From Sipunculus nudus (lineage: Eukaryota; Annelida; Sipuncula; Golfingiida; Sipunculidae), in contig CM049318.1 of NCBI GenBank assembly GCA_026874595.1, positions 24,263,456 to 24,327,455 of the forward strand: a stretch of 64,000 bases of DNA, written 5' to 3'. The notes under the pieces were generated by a model. The model made no database searches. It saw only the letters and a program-made list of their open reading frames with translations, and was not told where the DNA came from. Both the position numbers and the translations under genes were made by a program. This document shows positions 60,961 to 64,000 of this stretch, piece after piece. Positions within the stretch are counted from its first letter, which is position 1. The number at the start of each line of letters is the position of its first letter.

Positions 60961-61210
60961 ATTGGTTAAAGAGAGACCGGTGTTACTTATGCGATGACGC
61001 GGCGGCGTCCGTCTGGCGTCCACCGTACGTTTACCAACGCTATCTCAAAAACTGATAGAGCTAGCAGCGCCAATTTTGTGGAAGAATCAGTAACATGTCA
61101 AACTTAATCGAATTGAACTTTACATTGCTATATAATGAGATATTGACAACAATCTCAAATGTCTGATTATTACCTCCCATGGAACCTGTTCAACTTCCAT
61201 TGTCGTGAGA

Positions 61211-61310
61211 TCCGAACTGGTTTATACAGAAAAGTCGGTTGATTGCCGGTGTAATCGAACCCACTAACTTCCGATTTCAGCTGATTTAACCACTAAGCTA
61301 TGCCAGATTC
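61211..61310 (-). mobile_element. tRNA-derived SINE head
   Basis: The minus strand shows the A box 'tagcttagtgg' (61300-61290) and the B box 'ggttcgattac' (61261-61251). No anticodon arm or acceptor pairing supports a functional tRNA. Confidence 0.6.
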
Positions 61311-61499
61311 CCCAACCCTTTGTGTTTTTGAACACTTTTATAGGAACCAGCGGAACCAGTGACTTCGCGGTATAGTCTCATCCACAAAATGTGTCGGCGA
61401 GGCGACATTGCATGCAGCAGGGAGAATTGATGGCCTTATATGGTGTGCGGCATATATTACATATACTGGGATATGGATATATGAATAGATATGGTGGTT

Positions 61500-61625
61500 C
61501 ATTGTATAGAGATCGAACTGATACACACAGGAAAGTCGGTTCACTATCGGTGGGATTCAAACCCACGATCTTCCGGTTCCAGATCGGCTGATTTAACAAC
61601 TAAGCTACGCCAGATTCCAACCACT
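61500..61625 (-). mobile_element. tRNA-derived SINE head, second copy
   Basis: The minus strand shows the A box 'tagcttagttg' (61607-61597) and a near-perfect B box 'ggtttgaatcc' (61563-61553). It parallels 61211-61310 about 300 bp away, giving a local tandem pair. Confidence 0.65.
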
Positions 61626-61629
61626 CTGT

Positions 61630-63760
61630 GTATTTGCGCACTTTGCGGGTTGGGGATCCTGCGTAGCTTACAAAGCAGAAATTTGGTATTAAAATCAAAA
61701 TTGTATGGTTCAAGAAGATGGCGGCCCCATTGACCATCTATTCGTTTAAGCGAAGGTCCGTCGGGGTTTATGCTCGAATTACAATTTTGGACATCAGGAA
61801 CGTGTCTTTTTCACTTTTAGATCAGTTGTCCTTATCATGATATCTCCTGTAGTGCGTATGGATATTTCATACAATAAATGCACACTCTACTAGTAAAATT
61901 TCTAGCGCGATCAAAATGCAAAACAAATTTCGGATTATTGCCTTCGCCAGGAGGATATATCCGTCTCCCACGTGTGTGTCTATGTTTGTGTGGTTTTTAT
62001 AATATAGCTATCGCAATCATGAACGCGCTCTTATGAATTATTTAGGGCATATGGGGAATAGCCCAATGAAGAAATGAGTAGATTTTGGTGTGGATCCGTC
62101 ACATGATCCGGATTCAGGAACGCCTTCAAGGAAGATTCACAAATCCGGTCATTTATACACGAGTGAATCTTAGAGTATGGACTAAATAAGTGCATGGTCT
62201 CATCTCCGGATGGTCCCGCGAGAATATGGAATTCGCCCGAGGAGTTGTGAGCAGTCCGGGTCCATGTAATGCGTCATGTTTGTTAAAAGTGGTTGCCACG
62301 AAGTAGCGTCTCGTGTGCACAAGGAATTGCAGGGTCCTTTCATTGCTTCAACAGATCTTGACCCTGTGCGGAGGTTGGTGTGAGATAAGTGTAAGTCGTC
62401 GCCAACAGATGTCGCCAGTGACACCAAAAAGGTCCAGTTGTCTTCAAAAAATGATACACTGATTGATGATTTCTCCTATGGTCTAAAATGGTTATATTTG
62501 ACTTTCAAAAAAGACAGTGCCCTCAATTAATCGGAAGGGTAGGAACCCTTCATGAATCACTCAGCACGATCGGAATTCACTTGCTGCCTTGTTGCATTTG
62601 AAAGGAAAGCTCAGTTTCGGATCAAGAGGCTGTGTGTGGGGGGGGGGGGGGGGGGGGCTTGCAATTTCCTCCAACTTTTGAGGTGCAACATCCTTTTTTT
62701 CCCTTTTTTTTCTATTCCTCATTAAGTAGAGTTATTAAGTTAATCCAAACATTATAACTTTCAAATTCATGAGTTGATGATTTCTAATAGATGGCCCCCT
62801 GATTTGCTCCGTTAAGATATTTCTTCACTAAGAGACAGGTTCAGAGACTCTCTGGAAAGGAACCTAATGATATACCTAATGATGGCTGCCAGTTTTTTTT
62901 TTTTTTTGTTTTTGTTTTTAAATGAAAACAATATTAAGAACAATACATGGGATTAAATAATGGTTGGGGTATATGAGTAACCAGACTTGATATGAAATGT
63001 AACAAAAAGGGATCAGAATTCGTTACAATTCTTGACATAAAAAAAGTTAGGGGAAACTGGCCCCTTTGCTCCCCTCTAGAACCGGCCCTGTAGTTATAAA
63101 TCGTAGTTCAATAGAATATTTCATGAACAATTTACTATGCAGGTACATATATATTTATTTATACAATTATTAATTTTTCGAAGCAAATTACACACAAAAA
63201 ACTTAATTTTTCATCAAATCTATCAACCGCGAACCCAATATAAGCTCTGAAACCGATGGTTAAACCAAAATGTAAAGGTCCTTGTAACACACAGGCAGTC
63301 TTGTAACTAGTACACATGCTTAGTGTTTACGCGAGTTCTCATATATCATCTTTATTTTTATTTATATTATAACTTGTAAGACGCTAGCAGGTCCGTAACG
63401 ATATTTCACGTGATGTCTGCGTCCTAGCCTTGGGGAATTCATTATCGTCTGGGATGTAAAAGAGAGGCAGTCATTGGCCTAGACATGAACAGATAACTTA
63501 GTACGATTTCCTCAAACCAAGTCTTAGGAGGTGTATGTTGTATTGACACATTGTGCCAGTACTACACAAGGAATACAGGTCAGGTAGGTTTCATAATCTT
63601 TCAAGCTTAGAAAAAAGAATTCTCATCAGCAAAATACAATGTCAGAGTTTAAGAAAGCCTATAACGATATTGCGATTAATCGTTTCCTGTGATTAGATAA
63701 CTTTGCGTCCGTTTGTTAAAAATCAATGATATTTATATAAATGTTATGTATGTCGTTATG
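61630..63760. other. Region upstream of gene D, no gene recognised
   Basis: Contains a G run near 62638-62657 and short T runs. It should include the promoter of gene D, but no element can be named. An acceptor-like 'gttagcag' at 63763-63770 may join a leader exon to the gene D start exon. Confidence 0.4.
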
Positions 63761-63800
63761 ATGTTAGCAGGGCATTTGACCGTTTGGACTGAAAATCAAC

Positions 63801-64000
63801 ATGTCGGCCGACCTTGCCTGGGTTGTCACAAATCTCTCTGATTACCTGAGCCTTCCCACAGCTCTGCTGTCCGGTGCCCTAGGACTTTGGTTCTGCTATT
63901 GGTTATTAACCCGGACGTGGAACCTCCCGCCCGGACCCAGGGGCTTCCCAATTGTCGGGGCAATCTATGTTTTGTGCAAACAAATGCACGAACTTGGACT
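63801..64000 (+). CDS. Cytochrome P450, CYP2 clan (gene D), first coding exon, 3' partial
   Basis: ATG at 63801 opens a frame that runs off the window (66 codons seen). An N-terminal hydrophobic anchor at about residues 18-37 (ALLSGALGLWFCYWLL) is followed by a short basic turn and the proline hinge NLPPGPRGFPIVGA (PPGPRG 43-48), the same arrangement as in genes B and C. The segment after the hinge (AIYVLCKQMHELGL) diverges from B and C. The catalytic parts lie beyond the window, so intactness cannot be judged. Confidence 0.88.
   Translation, partial: MSADLAWVVTNLSDYLSLPTALLSGALGLWFCYWLLTRTWNLPPGPRGFPIVGAIYVLCKQMHELG

Noticed and set aside
61545-61620. Possible tRNA gene on the minus strand
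   Set aside because: A and B boxes are good, but there is no pairing acceptor stem or anticodon arm that I can fold, and a second diverged copy lies nearby, so a SINE is more likely.

Overview
This window is animal nuclear DNA. Genes are split by GT-AG introns, most of the sequence is AT-rich and non-coding, there are many long (TA)n tracts and G/C homopolymers, and dispersed repeats from several mobile-element classes are dense. The repeat style (tandem copies of a 'gaccttgacctttgacct' type sequence, TIR elements with 'acagtaaaacctcg'-like ends, tRNA-headed SINEs) and the P450 sequences suggest a marine invertebrate, most likely a bivalve or other mollusc. That assignment is an inference.

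The host genes I can support belong to a microsomal cytochrome P450 cluster of the CYP2 clan. Gene A (+, 842-3521) has only its last two exons in the window. Gene C (-, 20013-25777) is complete: five coding exons, 518 aa. Gene B (-, 36873-44358) is complete: five coding exons, 500 aa. Gene D (+, 63801 to the edge) shows only the start of its first coding exon. B and C have identical lengths for exons 2-5 (116, 674, 271 and 188 nt) and identical intron phases; the two exons of A fit the same plan. A and B are recent duplicates in opposite orientation: 9 of 152 residues differ over the shared exons, and parts of the last intron and 3' flank are still alignable. C is more distant. All would encode ER-anchored, haem-thiolate monooxygenases.

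Layout. 1-4080: end of gene A and its 3' flank. 5310-15340: an imperfect tandem duplication of about 5 kb containing a small conserved Cys-containing ORF of unknown function. 15340-20012: repeats. 20013-25800: gene C, lying between an inverted repeat pair (17.8-18.3 kb and 27.6-28.0 kb). 28-36 kb: tandem repeats, a LINE fragment and dispersed elements. 36.05-44.4 kb: gene B. 45.0-46.3 kb: a LINE reverse-transcriptase fragment interrupted by a 17-copy minisatellite that appears to derive from its own codons. 46.3-54.3 kb: repeats only. 54373-60404: a decayed Ty3/gypsy-type LTR retrotransposon on the minus strand, with integrase upstream of reverse transcriptase (Gmr1-like order) and LTR sequences at its two ends that are inverted relative to each other. 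60.4-63.8 kb: SINEs and other repeats. 63801-64000: start of gene D.

No rRNA, functional tRNA, CRISPR array or prokaryote-type system is visible. The most unusual items are the retroelement architecture, the minisatellite born inside a reverse-transcriptase ORF, the inverted P450 pair, and the Ser replacing the I-helix Thr in gene C.
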